Origin: an uncultured Prevotellaceae bacterium
Lineage (GTDB): Bacteria > Bacteroidota > Bacteroidia > Bacteroidales > Bacteroidaceae
Length of the DNA stretch: 64,000 bases
Assembly (NCBI GenBank): GCA_937910905.1
Contig: CALEPV010000079.1
Location: 25,924 to 89,923 of the forward strand
Reading direction: 5' to 3'
The position numbers and the translations under genes are program-made. Shown in pieces: positions 26,276-34,330 of the stretch. Below the pieces are notes generated by a model. It saw nothing but the letters and a program-made list of their open reading frames with translations. It was not told the DNA's origin and ran no database searches. Each line of letters opens with the position of its first letter. The stretch's first letter is position 1.

Positions 26276-27273
26276 ATGTCCTTCAAATCATTCAACGCCA
26301 CAGCGTTGGCCATGCTCCTTATTGCTGGCTCGCCTGCCTTGACAGCATGTGGCGATGACGAGAACTCAGAACTGGGGGGGGTAAAATAGAAAACCCTTCT
26401 GCCAAAAGTGCATTAACCATTGAGACCTATCGTATGGAACGGGTCGGTTCGGTGCTGCAGATAGAATGCCGCATCACTAACACCACCGACAAAGCCATCA
26501 GGGGCAACCTTGCTTCCACGCTCCTATACTTCAAGGGAGTCACAGACAATCAGGGCAACGAGTACAGCGTTGACTACGCATACGGTACAATGGACGCTAT
26601 CGCCTTGAGCGATTTCTACTTTGAGCATGAAGTCACTTTTCAGCCACAACGACCACTCTACATAGTGGCCAAGGTGAAGGATTTCGACCCCACCAACCGC
26701 GCAACACGCGCCTCGCTGAACATGCTTCTGGAGAGCGACGACCTGCAGTACAGTACTGACTACAACTATGATGGCAACTACACTCAGCTTGCCGTAGCCA
26801 AAGACATGCCCATACAGGACCGCAGGGTTATGGATGCAGGCGTGCAGGTGCCTGACACGGCGCTGGTCATCGACGTGAAAGGATACCACTATGAGCGCGA
26901 CATGGCATACTGGGACCTTGACGACCACGAGTGCGATGCCCTCTATATTGACTATACCATCACGAACCAAAGCGGCATCAACATGGGCAATGTCACAATA
27001 TGCCCTGACGAAGACAGCACCGATGATGCAGGCAACGAATACCACGTCGGTGGCGAGTTCCTCCACTCATTGGGTAAGCAGGCCATTGACATCTGGGCAC
27101 AGACAGAGCCCCTCGGACCCGGCGAGACTATCAATGGTACCATCAAACTGCTGCCTTTCGACCGCTATCAGCGCGGAGCCGACAAGGTGACACTCAACCT
27201 CAGCATCGAAGCATCGAACTACCAGCTGAGCGACAACCTCATTCGATTCATCAGAATACCTGTTGGACGTTAA
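26276..27273 (+). CDS. Lipoprotein with two related DUF4352-like domains, out of frame at a G8 tract
   Basis: ATG 26276 opens a clear lipoprotein signal (MLLIAGSPALTACGDDENS). The frame then reaches eight Gs (26374-26381) and stops at TAG 26387-26389 after 37 residues. A second frame, without a signal peptide of its own, continues to 27273. Adding one G (or losing two) joins the frames into a protein of about 332 residues, reading LGGG then KIENPSAKSALTIETYRMERV. The body has two similar halves: IECRITNTTDKAI...NQGNEYSVDY, and IDYTITNQSGINM...DAGNEYHVGG. Both resemble immunoglobulin-like DUF4352/telokin folds. The gene is either phase-variable, a pseudogene or a sequencing error. An internal ATG at 26434 gives a leaderless 279-residue product in the present state. 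Function is unknown. Confidence 0.72.
26374..26381 (+). repeat. Poly-G tract (G8) at the frameshift
   Basis: Eight consecutive Gs follow the codon CTG, twelve codons after the predicted lipidated cysteine. Length G9 (or G6) restores one long reading frame. Confidence 0.9.
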
Positions 27274-27296
27274 ACCAAACCCTTAATAATAAACAT

Positions 27297-27938
27297 ATGA
27301 AACATTATCTATTATCCATGCTGGCAGGCGCCGCTGTATTTGCCATGACAGCCTGTGGAGGCTCCAAGGCCCCACTTTCAGCAATCGAGGACGTGTTTTT
27401 CAATGATGTGCAGCCTGGCAACGGCTACAACATGAGCAGATGGGAGTCGAGGGCTATCGACCTAAAGAGTGCACTCGAAGGGCAGACCTTCGATGTGGAA
27501 GTAGCCGATCCTGAAGGCTCGCCATTCACTATTGAGCACCCATTCACTGTGGGACATGTTCAGGACAATCCTCGCGATGGCTGGCTACCTCAAATCCTAC
27601 TGCAGGGCACCATCACAACCGAGGATTACGACAAGATCTTACATGAGACTTTGGGCTATATGGGCACTCTCAATGTGACGCTCTATGGCGTGGACGAAGA
27701 GGGCAAATACCACTTGGTAGCCGCACTCAAGTTTAACGAAGACGCTGCCCCAATCTATGACCCCGACACACACGAACTGCACCTGGTGGCAAAGATTGGA
27801 GCTGAACACATCTCCGTCAGCAACGAAAGAAAGCTACGCCAAATAGCACATTGCACACGATTCGTCATCACATACGATCCGCTGCCATCGGCAGAGAAAA
27901 TCGAGCAGGAGGCATTCGCCAACGACAACGAAGACTAA
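27297..27938 (+). CDS. Putative lipoprotein of unknown function
   Basis: This protein of 213 residues has a lipoprotein signal (MLAGAAVFAMTACGGSK). The mature part is acidic, with DVFFNDVQPGNGYNMSRWESRAIDLKSA, then ILLQGTITTEDYDKILHETLGYMGTLNVTLYGVDEEGKYHLV and a strand-rich end. I do not recognise the family. It lies 23 bases after the G-tract lipoprotein, so the two are probably cotranscribed and may act together at the cell surface or in the periplasm. Confidence 0.75.
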   Translation: MKHYLLSMLAGAAVFAMTACGGSKAPLSAIEDVFFNDVQPGNGYNMSRWESRAIDLKSALEGQTFDVEVADPEGSPFTIEHPFTVGHVQDNPRDGWLPQILLQGTITTEDYDKILHETLGYMGTLNVTLYGVDEEGKYHLVAALKFNEDAAPIYDPDTHELHLVAKIGAEHISVSNERKLRQIAHCTRFVITYDPLPSAEKIEQEAFANDNED

Positions 27939-28089
27939 TAAGATCACGATGACAAACCGAGCTGTTGAAGCCCTGCACATACTGCATCGACTACAAGCCG
28001 TGGTAAGCACCGGATTAAACAATTAGTTGCGGCGTGCTGCAAAGCCGCTGACAATGCGGTATTCGATGGTGCGCACCACGATGCAGCTC

Positions 28090-28177
28090 AAAAAACATGC
28101 GCGTGTTAAATAAATGACACGCGCGTGTTAAATAAAAAACATGCGCGTGTCATTTATTTAACACGCGCATGTTTTTT
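28090..28177. terminator. Large inverted repeat (35-bp perfect arms) between convergent genes
   Basis: The arms 28090-28124 and 28143-28177 are perfect reverse complements of 35 bases (outer end A6-CATGCGCGTG), with an 18-base loop. The loop contains part of a third copy of the GCGCGTGTTAAATAAA unit. The right arm ends in T6 and the left in A6, so it can work as a bidirectional rho-independent terminator between the lipoprotein gene and rnfA. The arm length is far beyond what termination needs. Confidence 0.9.
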
Positions 28178-28216
28178 ATGCGTCATCATGCTGACGCTCA
28201 TGTTACGATGCGTTGA

Positions 28217-28834
28217 TCAAAGTCCGAAGACACCAGCCAAGCCGTTGTCCACGCCGCTGAAGCCCATGAAAGCCATAGCCAGCAGGCCTGCCACAACGAG
28301 GGCAATAGGCATTCCCTGCATAGCCTTGGGGATAGGCATCAGGGCCAGCTGCTCGCGTATGCCGGCAAAGACTATCAGTGCCAGGCCGAAGCCCAGGGCT
28401 GTGCTTACAGCATAGACCACGCCGGTGAGCAGGTTGGGCTCAAGGCCCTGAGCGTTGTATGTGCCCTGTGCCACAAGGATAGCCACACCGAGGATACAGC
28501 AGTTGGTGGTGATGAGCGGCAGGAATACGCCGAGTGCCTGATAGAGCGCCGGCGAGACTTTCTTAAGCACAATCTCCACCATCTGAACCAGTGCGGCGAT
28601 GACTAAGATGAAAGCTATGGTCTGCAGGTAGCCGAGGCCGTTGGCATCGAGCAGCCCCTGTATGAGGTATGTCACTATGGTGGCTATGGTCAGCACAAAA
28701 GCAACGGCTGCACTCATGCCTATAGCGGTGTCAACCTTCTTTGACACTCCCAGGAACGGGCAGATGCCGAGGAACTGCGACAGTACGATATTGTTTACGA
28801 ATATCGCTGAGAAGAATATAAGTAAGTATGCCAT
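28217..28834 (-). CDS. rnfA: Ion-translocating oxidoreductase subunit RnfA
   Basis: The predicted protein is 205 residues with six membrane helices (AYLLIFFSAIFVNNIVLSQ at the start, FLGICPFLGVSKKVDTAIGM next). RnfA is an integral subunit of the Rnf complex, which couples electron transfer between ferredoxin and NAD+ to export of Na+ or H+. It is homologous to RnfE and NqrE. It is the last gene of the operon. A repeat element fills the 148 bases between rnfE and rnfA. Confidence 0.95.
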   Translation of the reverse strand: MAYLLIFFSAIFVNNIVLSQFLGICPFLGVSKKVDTAIGMSAAVAFVLTIATIVTYLIQGLLDANGLGYLQTIAFILVIAALVQMVEIVLKKVSPALYQALGVFLPLITTNCCILGVAILVAQGTYNAQGLEPNLLTGVVYAVSTALGFGLALIVFAGIREQLALMPIPKAMQGMPIALVVAGLLAMAFMGFSGVDNGLAGVFGL

Positions 28835-28842
28835 ATATAATT

Positions 28843-28982
28843 GGACCCCCTCCCCGCTCCCCCCTCAAGGGGAAGAGCTGAACGTACTCAAGCGGCAGAG
28901 GTCATTAGGGTCATTTGTTAATGTGTTTTCTATTCTTGAAAGGCGACCACCCTCCCCCTTTGAGGGGGAGTAAGGCGTGGGT
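28843..28982. repeat. Rnf intergenic repeat element, copy 1
   Basis: About 140 bases fill the rnfE-rnfA gap. It starts GGACCCCCTCCCC and ends with GGGTC, so the ends are inverted. Hairpins occur at both termini (CTCCCCC-TTTGA-GGGGGAG near the right end). The centre includes GCGGCAGAGGTCATTAGGGT and CTATTCTTGA. It is clearly similar to copy 2 at 31171-31306. Confidence 0.8.
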
Positions 28983-29567
28983 CTATATCTTCAACGTCTG
29001 CTTGACTATTGCAATCAGGTAGCCCAGAGCAATGAAGGCACCGGGAGCCAGCACGAATACCAGCATACCGTAGGTGTCGCTGTAGAGCTCTGCACCGAAG
29101 ATGCGGCCTGTGCCAAGCAGCTCGCGTATGGCACCCAGCATAGTCAGGGCTATGGTGAAGCCAAGGCCGATACCGATGCCGTCGAAGATGCTCTCGCCCG
29201 GTCCATGCTTGGCAGCAAAGGCCTCTGCACGGCCCAGGATGATGCAGTTCACCACGATGAGCGGTATGAACAGGCCCAGCGTCTTGTAGATTTCGGGCGT
29301 GAAGGCCTGCATGAACATCTGAAGCACAGTGACCAACGATGCTATCACCACCACGTAGGATGGTATGCGCACCATATCGGGCACAAGGTTCTTAATCAGG
29401 GAGATGATGAAATTGGATGCTATCAGCACGGCCATCGTAGCCAAGCCCATAGACATGCCGTTGATGGCACTCGACGTTGTGCCGAGCGTAGGACACATGC
29501 CAAGGAGAAGTACGAAGGTCGGATTCTCCTTTACCAGTCCATTGTACAATATCTTTAAGTACTTCAT
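28983..29567 (-). CDS. rnfE: Electron transport complex subunit RnfE
   Basis: This predicted membrane protein of 194 residues has KILYNGLVKENPTFVLLLGMCPTL at the N-terminus, a strongly conserved RnfE/NqrD feature, and six hydrophobic helices. It pairs with RnfA to form the membrane core that carries electrons across the bilayer. It follows rnfG with a 22-base gap. Confidence 0.95.
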   Translation of the reverse strand: MKYLKILYNGLVKENPTFVLLLGMCPTLGTTSSAINGMSMGLATMAVLIASNFIISLIKNLVPDMVRIPSYVVVIASLVTVLQMFMQAFTPEIYKTLGLFIPLIVVNCIILGRAEAFAAKHGPGESIFDGIGIGLGFTIALTMLGAIRELLGTGRIFGAELYSDTYGMLVFVLAPGAFIALGYLIAIVKQTLKI

Positions 29568-29589
29568 GGGTATTGCTTCTCCGTTTTAG

Positions 29590-30147
29590 TTATTCATGTT
29601 CAGAGTATGTGGCATGGGCCGCATTCACCGCACGCAGGAACGCGCGACTGGTGATGGTAGATGCGGTGATGGCATCCACGTCGCCGCCGTCCTTGGACAC
29701 GGTCAGCTCGCCTGCCTGACGACCTATGACGTTGCCCTTGCCATCGGCTTGAAACCACTTGTCGGCCTTGGAGCCGAGACCTGGCGTCTCGTGTGTCTCT
29801 AGTATGGTATAGCCCTTGATGCTACCGTCGTCGGCAAAACCGACCAGCACCACCAGGTCGCCACCAAAGCCCTTGTGGTCTACAGCCTGCACAGCTATAC
29901 CCTTGTCGGTCTGATAGAGTATGCTGGCCACTCTGCCCTTCTCGTCCTTGATGGTGTCTGTGCTCTCTACATGGGCACCCTGTACGCCAAGCACCGCATC
30001 GATGCCCTCGGCCAATGTCTTCTTCTCATTCTCCTTGATAGGCTTGGCTGTTACGCTGTTTACGTAGGCCAGAGCCGCTGCTGCCACCACAGCTATGACG
30101 GTCAGCACAATGAGCATATTGGGTAGTGTGGATTGTAGCTTCTTCAT
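29590..30147 (-). CDS. rnfG: Electron transport complex subunit RnfG (FMN-binding)
   Basis: RnfG is 185 residues with one N-terminal membrane helix and a periplasmic FMN-binding domain. The segment AITASTITSRAFLRAVN corresponds to the covalent-FMN motif (usual form S/T-G-A-T), here TAST. The region ETHETPGLGSKADKWF also fits. The start codon overlaps the rnfD stop (ATGA). It carries electrons inside Rnf through phosphoester-linked FMN. Confidence 0.93.
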   Translation of the reverse strand: MKKLQSTLPNMLIVLTVIAVVAAAALAYVNSVTAKPIKENEKKTLAEGIDAVLGVQGAHVESTDTIKDEKGRVASILYQTDKGIAVQAVDHKGFGGDLVVLVGFADDGSIKGYTILETHETPGLGSKADKWFQADGKGNVIGRQAGELTVSKDGGDVDAITASTITSRAFLRAVNAAHATYSEHE

Positions 30148-31163
30148 TTCTTTACCTCCCCAAAACGTTTAGGTTTGACGTAAGTGTTGATGAGCGGAGT
30201 AAAGCCGTTCATTATGAGAATGGCGAAGCTCATGCCCTCTGGGTAGCTGCCGAAGTTACGTATCAGTACGGTCAGCACACCGATGGCTACACCATAGATT
30301 ATCTGACCGCGATGCGTCATAGGCGAAGTCACATAGTCTGTAGCCATGAAACATGCACCCAGCATCAGGCCGCCACTCAACACCACGTAGATAGGATTGG
30401 CGTAGTGGAACGGGTCGCACAGGTTGAGGATGCCGCACAGCACGTACACCGTGACGATGATGCTCACAGGGATGTGCCATGTGATGATCTTCTTCCATAT
30501 CATAAAGATGCAGCCGATGAGCAGCAGCAAGGCGCTGACCTCACCCAGCGAGCCGCCGGTCTGACCGATGAGCATGTCCATAGCCTTTGGCAGTTCTGCC
30601 AACTTGTTCATGGCAGCCGTCGGGTCGGCAGTCTTGATGGCTTCCTTCATTATGGACAGAGGCGTGGCGCCTGTGGTACCGTCGGCCAGCAGGTTGTCGT
30701 AGTTAGGCACGTGATAGGTCATCTGCCCTACCTTGGGCCAAGTGGTCATCTGCATGGGGAATGAGATGAGCAGGAACACACGACCTACGAGTGCAGGGTT
30801 GAAGGGATTTGAGCCCAGACCGCCAAAGGTCAGTTTGCCTATGGCAATAGCTACAAACGCACCTATGATAATGATCCATAGAGGCAAGTTGCTGGGCAGG
30901 TTGAAGCCGAGCAGCAGACCTGTCAGCACAGCTGAGCCATCGCAGATAGTCAAGCGGGAGCTGCGCAGTATGTACTTGGTGATGCACCACTCGAACAGCA
31001 CACAGGCAGCAACCGAAGTGAGCAGCACGACAGCGGCTCCTAACCCAAAGAAGCAGATGGAGGCTACGAGCGCAGGCAGCAATGCTATGCATACACCATA
31101 CATATTGCGCTGCACAGAGTCGCCACCATGTACGTGGGGTGAAAGTGAAATTATTGGTTTCAT
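30144..31163 (-). CDS. rnfD: Electron transport complex subunit RnfD
   Basis: The predicted protein is 339 residues with about nine membrane helices. It opens ISLSPHVHGGDSVQRNMYGV, has NPFNPALVGRVFLL, and carries the FMN-attachment motif in DGTTGATPLSIMKEA, where the Thr in TGAT is the expected flavinylation site. RnfD is an NqrB homologue that holds FMN and takes part in ion translocation. Copy 2 of the intergenic element separates it from rnfC. Confidence 0.95.
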   Translation of the reverse strand: MKPIISLSPHVHGGDSVQRNMYGVCIALLPALVASICFFGLGAAVVLLTSVAACVLFEWCITKYILRSSRLTICDGSAVLTGLLLGFNLPSNLPLWIIIIGAFVAIAIGKLTFGGLGSNPFNPALVGRVFLLISFPMQMTTWPKVGQMTYHVPNYDNLLADGTTGATPLSIMKEAIKTADPTAAMNKLAELPKAMDMLIGQTGGSLGEVSALLLLIGCIFMIWKKIITWHIPVSIIVTVYVLCGILNLCDPFHYANPIYVVLSGGLMLGACFMATDYVTSPMTHRGQIIYGVAIGVLTVLIRNFGSYPEGMSFAILIMNGFTPLINTYVKPKRFGEVKK

Positions 31164-31170
31164 AAGTTAA

Positions 31171-31306
31171 GGCCCCCTCTCCGCTTCTCATCAATGGGCT
31201 GATGCACATGTAATTGAGCGGTAGAGGTCATAGGGTCATTTATTATTGATTACTATTCTTGATAGGTGACCACTCCCTCCCTCACAGGGAGAGTGAGGGG
31301 TGAGTC
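31171..31306. repeat. Rnf intergenic repeat element, copy 2
   Basis: About 136 bases fill the rnfC-rnfD gap completely. Shared blocks with copy 1 include the GC-rich start, GCGGTAGAGGTCATAGGGTC, CTATTCTTGATAGG and the GTGA-CCACTCCCTCCC end with its complementary AGTGAGGGG. The two copies differ by scattered substitutions and small indels. Confidence 0.8.
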
Positions 31307-32674
31307 TTATTTCTTTATACTCTCCATGTGCCTTGCCTTGATGATGCCCATCACCGTCTGCTTGGCCACGCGTATGTCGTCTAACAACGGACGGTGGCTT
31401 GGACAGGTGAAGGAGCAAGAGCCGCACTCAATGCAGGATGTCACATCGTTCTTCTCTATCGTGTCCCAGTCCTTGCGACGGGTGAGCATGGACAAGAGAT
31501 ATGGCTCAAGACCCATAGGACACGCACCGACACATTTACCACAGCGAATACATGGGCTGGGCTCAACACGACGGCTCTCCTTCTCGGTCATAATCAGCAG
31601 GCCGCTGGAGCCCTTGGTCACAGGTACCTCTAGGTTCAGCAGGGCTTTACCCATCATTGGGCCGCCACCGATGATCTTGCCTGTGTCCTCGGGCAAGCCA
31701 CCAGCTTCGTCGATGAGCTGCTGCATGGGAGTACCGATACGTGCACGGAAGTTAGACGGCTGCTTCACGCTCTTGCCCGTTACGGTTATGATACGGTCGA
31801 TGAGTGGCTTGTTCTTGGTCACAGCCTCATAGATAGCATATACGGTACCTACGTTCTGAACGATAGCACCCACGTTGATGGGCAATGCTGGCGGTGCAGG
31901 AACCTGACGGCCAATCACAGCATCAATGAGCTGCTTCTCACCGCCCTGCGGGTACTTAACCTTCAGGGGCACTACCTCAATGCCGGGATATTGCGCAGCC
32001 TTCTCACATAGCAGGTCGCTGAGCAGCTTGATGGCATCAGGCTTGTTGTTCTCTATACCGATGTATGCTTTTGGGCAGTTCACAGCATGCTTGATGAGCT
32101 GAATGCCCACCAGTATCTGTTCGGGCTTCTCCAGCATCAGCCGGTGGTCTGCGGTAAGGTATGGCTCGCACTCAACGGCGTTCACTATCACAGCCTCGGC
32201 CTTAGTGCCTGGAGGCGGCATCAGCTTGATGCCTGTCGGGAACGTTGCACCGCCCATACCGACGATGCCTGCTGCCTTGATTTTGGCAACGACCTCCTCG
32301 GCCTTCATTGCCGGCAGGTCCTTCATGGTCACAAGCTTGTCGGAGCGGTCTATGCTCTCCTCCCACTCATCACCTTCCACGTCAACGAATACTGCCGTGC
32401 GGCGTGTGCCGGAAGCATCAACAATGGCATCAACCTTCGACACCTTGCCACTCACGCTGGAATATACTGGCACGGACAGACCTTTGCCTGCCTCAGCCAA
32501 AAGTGTTCCCACCTTGACTTCATCGCCACGCTTCACCACAGGCACAGCTGGTGCACCTATGTGCTGGAACATGGAGAAGACAGCCACCTTTGGCAACTGT
32601 GCATCCTTGATGGGTGCGGCTGCGGAAAGCTTGTTCTCGGCGGGATGTACACCGCCTATCCTAAATGTCTTCAT
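31307..32674 (-). CDS. rnfC: Electron transport complex subunit RnfC
   Basis: RnfC is 455 residues. It has the NADH/FMN-binding NuoF-like core (GMGGATFPTGIKLMPPPGTKA and AVECEPYLTADHRLMLEKPE, then KYPQGGEKQLIDAVIGRQVP). Two C-terminal 4Fe-4S motifs are CIRCGKCVGACPMGLEPY and CIECGSCSFTCPSHRPLL. It is the NAD+-reducing peripheral subunit on the cytoplasmic side. The ATG overlaps the rnfB stop by four bases. Confidence 0.96.
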   Translation of the reverse strand: MKTFRIGGVHPAENKLSAAAPIKDAQLPKVAVFSMFQHIGAPAVPVVKRGDEVKVGTLLAEAGKGLSVPVYSSVSGKVSKVDAIVDASGTRRTAVFVDVEGDEWEESIDRSDKLVTMKDLPAMKAEEVVAKIKAAGIVGMGGATFPTGIKLMPPPGTKAEAVIVNAVECEPYLTADHRLMLEKPEQILVGIQLIKHAVNCPKAYIGIENNKPDAIKLLSDLLCEKAAQYPGIEVVPLKVKYPQGGEKQLIDAVIGRQVPAPPALPINVGAIVQNVGTVYAIYEAVTKNKPLIDRIITVTGKSVKQPSNFRARIGTPMQQLIDEAGGLPEDTGKIIGGGPMMGKALLNLEVPVTKGSSGLLIMTEKESRRVEPSPCIRCGKCVGACPMGLEPYLLSMLTRRKDWDTIEKNDVTSCIECGSCSFTCPSHRPLLDDIRVAKQTVMGIIKARHMESIKK

Positions 32675-33744
32675 GCTTTATCTTGGTCTTTAGCGGGTTC
32701 AACAACTGGTGCAGTAGCAGTAGCGGCAGCTGCAGCTTTAGCAGCAGGCTTCTCAGCTTTGGGCTCTGCCGGCTTCTCCACCTTTGCCACAGCGGGCTTC
32801 TCTGTAGCTGGCTCTGCCGGCTTCTCTGCCTTTGCCACAGCGGGCTTCTCTGCCTTTGCCACAGCGGGTTTCTCTGTAGCTGGCTCTGCCGGCTTCTCTG
32901 CCTTGGGCTTGCGCGGCGGGAAGTTCACAGCAAGAATGGTGTGCTGCGGGCATTCCTCTTCGCACTTGCGGCAGAGCTTGCACTTATCGGCATCAATGTA
33001 GCTGAGATTATTCTCGACTGTGATGGCCTCGAACTTGCATACCTTGACACACTTCTGGCAGGCGATACAGCCAACGGAACATGCCTTGCGGGTGATGGCC
33101 CCCTTGTCCTTGTTGTTGCACAGTACAACCATACGACGGTTCTTCGGGCCCTTCAACCGAACCTCGATAATGTTGCGCGGACAAGCCTTGACACAAGCAC
33201 CGCAAGCCGTACACTTCTCTTCGTCCACCTCTGGCAGACCTGTCTGAGGATTGATATGAATGGCATCGAACTGGCAGGCATCTACACAGTCGCCACAGCC
33301 CAGACAACCATATGCGCAAGCTGTCTCGCCAGAGCCAAGCATATGCTGCACACGACAACTCTGCACGCCATCGAACTCAGCGATGCGAGGACGGTTCTCA
33401 CAGGTGCCGTTGCACCTCACTACTGCCACCTTGGGAGCTGTGGCCGCAGCTGTCATGCCAAGTATATTGGCCACTTGCTCCATCACGGGCTGACCACCGA
33501 CAGGACACAGCAGGCCTTCAATAGAGCCGCCGTCTGCAGCCTTCACACAACCCGCAGCGAAGCCGGCACAGCCAGGGAAGCCACATCCGCCACAGTTGGC
33601 ACCGGGCAGCACTTCTTGCACCTTGGCTATGCGCTCGTCCTCATGCACAGCGAAGCGTTTGGCAGCAACAAACAAGATGAGAGCACTCACCAAGCCTATC
33701 GCGCCAAGCACTATCACCGCAATAAGAATAGGATTCGTCATCAT
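32671..33744 (-). CDS. rnfB: Electron transport complex subunit RnfB with long Lys/Pro/Ala tail
   Basis: The 357-residue protein starts with one membrane helix, then the 4Fe-4S motif PGANCGGCGFPGCAGFAAGC. Several ferredoxin-type motifs follow (CLGCGDCVDACQ, CTACGACVKACP, CIACQKCVKVCK, CKLCRKCEEECP). RnfB takes electrons from ferredoxin. From about residue 282 the protein ends in a repetitive tail of EKPA, EPATEKPAVAK and AKAEKPA units, roughly 75 residues with no cysteine. The tail is probably a flexible charged extension and is not part of the cluster-binding core. Confidence 0.95.
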   Translation of the reverse strand: MMTNPILIAVIVLGAIGLVSALILFVAAKRFAVHEDERIAKVQEVLPGANCGGCGFPGCAGFAAGCVKAADGGSIEGLLCPVGGQPVMEQVANILGMTAAATAPKVAVVRCNGTCENRPRIAEFDGVQSCRVQHMLGSGETACAYGCLGCGDCVDACQFDAIHINPQTGLPEVDEEKCTACGACVKACPRNIIEVRLKGPKNRRMVVLCNNKDKGAITRKACSVGCIACQKCVKVCKFEAITVENNLSYIDADKCKLCRKCEEECPQHTILAVNFPPRKPKAEKPAEPATEKPAVAKAEKPAVAKAEKPAEPATEKPAVAKVEKPAEPKAEKPAAKAAAAATATAPVVEPAKDQDKA

Positions 33745-33780
33745 AACGTTTTGAGATTGATTATATTTTGAATTATTGAC

Positions 33781-34215
33781 TTACATATCAGCCGAAACGC
33801 CAGTCCTTATATCAAAGGACAACCTGCGCTGCAGATAGCCACGCATGAACATAGCAACAATCACATAGTACAAAGCCACAGCTGCAAGTGCCACAACCGA
33901 GGACAAAGCCTCACTCATTTGTAGCTGTAGACATACAATAAGTACTGCTATTAGCACTACGAGCGGCAACCCATACGCTACGACAGATGCGAGCCTGGCA
34001 TCAGCGTGACGGCCCTCCAGCACTAGCTCCTGCCCTATAGTATAATCAGATGGATTGCTCACATGAACAGAGACATGCCGCTCCTTGCTCTCAGAGCTAT
34101 TGCATAGTTCACGCGCACGACAACCGCCGCACGCTGTACTCTGTATGATAGTTATCTGCAAGCTGTTCCCCTTGATGCCTGAAACGACACCGTTACGGCA
34201 TATCGTTTTGTTCAT
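33781..34215 (-). CDS. rseC: RseC/MucC-like SoxR-reducing system protein
   Basis: This protein of 144 residues, from the ATG at 34215 (MNKTICRNGVVSGIKGNSL), has the cysteine motif TACGGCRARELC, which is conserved in RseC, and two membrane helices in the middle. Upstream of rnfB it is a usual Bacteroidetes arrangement, where it may help maintain Rnf or sense redox state. A GTG 27 bases farther upstream is less likely because the ATG gives the conserved N-terminus. Confidence 0.88.
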   Translation of the reverse strand: MNKTICRNGVVSGIKGNSLQITIIQSTACGGCRARELCNSSESKERHVSVHVSNPSDYTIGQELVLEGRHADARLASVVAYGLPLVVLIAVLIVCLQLQMSEALSSVVALAAVALYYVIVAMFMRGYLQRRLSFDIRTGVSADM

Positions 34216-34256
34216 AACTAGGCCTTGATTTGCTATATACACTTAGCAAACGACTG

Positions 34257-34264
34257 CAAAGGTA
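34257..34264 (-). promoter_or_regulatory. -7 promoter element for the rseC-rnf operon
   Basis: The minus strand reads TACCTTTG 41 bases upstream of the rseC ATG. No other promoter-like sequence is obvious inside the rnf operon. Confidence 0.62.
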
Positions 34265-34330
34265 TACCTATTTTAACTAAAACGCCTCAATTAAGCACAC
34301 CTATGCGCGTCACTTTTAACATATTTAACA

